Both the position numbers and the translations under genes were made by a program. From Stictocephala bisonia (lineage: Eukaryota > Arthropoda > Insecta > Hemiptera > Membracidae), in the NCBI GenBank assembly GCA_035578905.1, contig JAQJVL010002581.1, positions 1 to 64,000 on the forward strand: a stretch of 64,000 bases of DNA, written 5' to 3'. This document shows positions 62,421-64,000 of this stretch, one piece after another; position 1 is the stretch's first letter, and the number at the start of each line of letters is the position of its first letter. Under the pieces are notes generated by a model. That model saw nothing but the letters and a program-made list of their open reading frames with translations. It searched no databases and was not told where the DNA came from.

Positions 62421-62559
62421 AGAAACAAAATAATGTTCAAAAGCTTGAACAATATCTTTGCCATTGGTAAGCTGATTCCCACAGCTAATAAATTATTCTT
62501 AACAGATTTTTTGCTTCTTGCAAAACACCAAAACTTATTACTATCTGAATATATATAAG

Positions 62560-63042
62560 TTATATAATTTTATTTTCTAAATTAAAATATTCCCTATATT
62601 CAACTCTAATTTCTTTCTTAACCAGTGACCTCAATTGTTTAAATGTATCTAAATCCTCATTTCGACTATATTTTTTGATTTTACGTCGATGCCTTTCCTT
62701 TAATTTAATGTTTAAAATAATTGATTTTGTAAATAAACATGGGTATTTGGGCTGTTTACACTTCTTTTTAGGATATATTAAATCAAGAACTTTGTAAATA
62801 TTTTTATAAAATAAATCCACAGCTTCATTTACATTTGAAATAGAACTTAGGCAATCCCAGTCTATTTCAGCTAAGTTACAACAAAGCTGGATGAAGTTGG
62901 CCCTATCAAAAGAATAGGCTGGCGCTTCATTCAACTTTGGCCTACACAATAAAGGAACGCAGGGAACAATCCCCACCTCTATCACCGGATGATAAGAGTC
63001 CTCACAAACCATATTATCAATATTTCTAATCACTAAATCCAA
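62560..63042 (-). pseudogene. Non-LTR endonuclease-to-RT linker region
   Basis: About 160 codons. SYHPVIEVGI corresponds to the SDH/SYH end of the AP-type endonuclease, and YSFDRANFIQLCCNL opens the conserved linker. KKCKQPKYP and RSLVKKEIRVEYREYF close it. It joins upstream, through a frame change, to the GDFNLQ segment. Confidence 0.8.
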
Positions 63043-63282
63043 TGTTTTATTCTGGTAATTACAACAGTATTCTTAAGAGTATAGTTCTGTTCATTTAAAA
63101 ATGTTAATAATTCATTGCATAGTTTATCACCATTATACAAGTTGTACTTAGGCCCATGTATCTGCAAATTAAAATCTCCAACAATCAGTACACTACAGTT
63201 ATTCTTTAAATTACTTGATATAGACTTTCATAAAACATTTGATATGTTACAATAATTCAGAATGCTGTCAGCGACTGTACAT

Positions 63283-64000
63283 CATCAGGTGACTGTGCGT
63301 GGTGGGAGATATGATCTGTCACACATGCGCTGTCCGCACGCCATTATCAGGTGACTGTGCGTGGTGGGAGATATGATCTGTCACACATGCGCTGTCCGCA
63401 CGCCATCATCAGGTGACTGTGCGTGGTGGGAGATATGATCTGTCACACATGCGCTGTCCGCACGCCATTATCAGGTGACTGTGATACGTGGTGGGAGATA
63501 TGATCTGTCACACATGCGCTGTCCGCACGCCATTATCAGGTGACTGTGCGTGGTGGGAGATATGATCTGTCACACATGCGCTGTCCGCACGCCATTATCA
63601 GGTGACTGTGCGTGGTGGGAGATATGATCTGTCACACATGCGCTGTCCGCACGCCATTATCAGGTGACTGTGCGTGGTGGGAGATATGATCTGTCACACA
63701 TGCGCTGTCCGCACGCCATTATCAGGTGACTGTGCGTGGTGGGAGATATGATCTGTCACACATGCGCTGTCCGCACGCCATCATCAGGTGACTGTGCGTG
63801 GTGGGAGATATGATCTGTCACACATGCGCTGTCCGCACGCCATCATCAGGTGACTGTGCGTGGTGGGAGATATGATCTGTCACACATGCGCTGTCCGCAC
63901 GCCATTATCAGGTGACTGTGCGTGGTGGGAGATATGATCTGTCACACATGCGCTGTCCGCACGCCATCATCAGGTGACTGTGCGTGGTGGGAGATATGAT
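63283..64000. repeat. 62-bp minisatellite, about 11.6 copies, runs off the window
   Basis: The unit is CATCATCAGGTGACTGTGCG, TGGTGGGAGATATGATCTGT, CACACATGCGCTGTCCGCAC and GC. Copies are almost identical, varying mostly at CATCATC/CATTATC. One unit near 63480 has GTGATACGTGG in place of GTGCGTGG. It is GC-rich against its surroundings and abuts the upstream end of the non-LTR fragment. Confidence 0.97.

Larger units (their letters stand above)
59901..63255 (-). mobile_element. Degraded Jockey/CR1-like non-LTR retrotransposon
   Basis: Read on the minus strand. The upstream end carries the end of an AP-type endonuclease (VLIVGDFNLQ near 63170). A conserved linker follows (YSFDRANF, then VDLFYKNIYKVLD and RHRRKIKKYSR; 62560-63042). 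RT segments follow: AIKKLKLKATAGPDLLPQYL (62250-62330), NYRPVAVLSVPASVIQKL (about 62060-62110), GPCLFTIMINDL (about 61705-61745), LLFADDLKLF with the FADD catalytic motif (about 61635-61670), and FLYKAKLESAVIIW (61270-61320). A C-terminal segment with SLRLRRDVMGQMFLHGL lies at 60331-60648. A 3' untranslated region of about 430 bp ends in an AAAT-rich tail at 59901-59921. Frameshifts and stops break the RT. About 540 bp of unrelated sequence interrupts it (60655-61205). ORF1 is absent. Confidence 0.85.

Overview
This is a eukaryotic nuclear window, AT-rich and almost free of host genes. The families present suggest an arthropod, probably an insect: a protein-primed DNA polymerase B of the Polinton/Maverick type fused to an endonuclease VII-like domain, a Jockey/CR1-like non-LTR retrotransposon, a tRNA-derived SINE and a Tc1/mariner-like foldback MITE. 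The species cannot be named from the sequence. Roughly half of the window is tandem repeat, in more than a dozen arrays whose units are unrelated (22, 34, 35, 36, 39, 42, 43, 55, 59, 62, 67 and 102 bp). Most long open frames here are by-products of stop-free repeat units.

Layout: 0.5-5.4 kb holds minisatellites of 43, 39, 43 and 67 bp. A minus-strand tRNA-derived SINE lies near 5.7-6.0 kb. Arrays of 22, 36 and 42 bp follow. A small GC-rich island that looks like a terminal exon with a poly(A) signal lies at 9.9-10.0 kb. A 55-bp array (10.3-12.5 kb) is split by a 326-bp near-perfect hairpin flanked by TA. A very homogeneous 34-bp array lies at 13.7-14.5 kb. A 59-bp satellite covers 15.8-20.8 kb. 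A 102-bp (34-codon) satellite with higher-order structure covers 21.2-37.65 kb. A short promoter- or LTR-like island lies near 38.0-38.3 kb.

The centrepiece is 42.68-58.58 kb. A Polinton-like element has inserted in a 35-bp satellite with a 6-bp target duplication (CATACT). Its ends begin AGTAGGTAAAAACTAA. It is organised as a giant inverted repeat: each arm is about 7.4 kb and the two arms flank a 300-bp spacer. Each arm carries, from the outside in, a terminal segment with GATGGC, E-box and ETS-like motifs, TATA-like iterons, 220-bp CpG-rich repeats, a non-coding-looking leader, a broken PolB gene, and a sequence I recognise as U1 snRNA-derived. I see no integrase, packaging ATPase or capsid gene. 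The right arm is interrupted by a 100-N assembly gap. After the gap, the left flank and left terminus appear a second time and join directly to PolB, so two haplotypes or two copies have probably been placed in tandem.

From 59.9 to 63.25 kb lies a degraded minus-strand non-LTR retrotransposon (endonuclease tail, RT with FADD, C-terminal region, AAAT-rich 3' tail). Its upstream end abuts a 62-bp array that runs off the window. No intact host protein-coding gene is visible. The biology here is mobile-element and satellite evolution, and the best candidate for something undescribed is the palindromic PolB element carrying paired U1-like RNA sequences.
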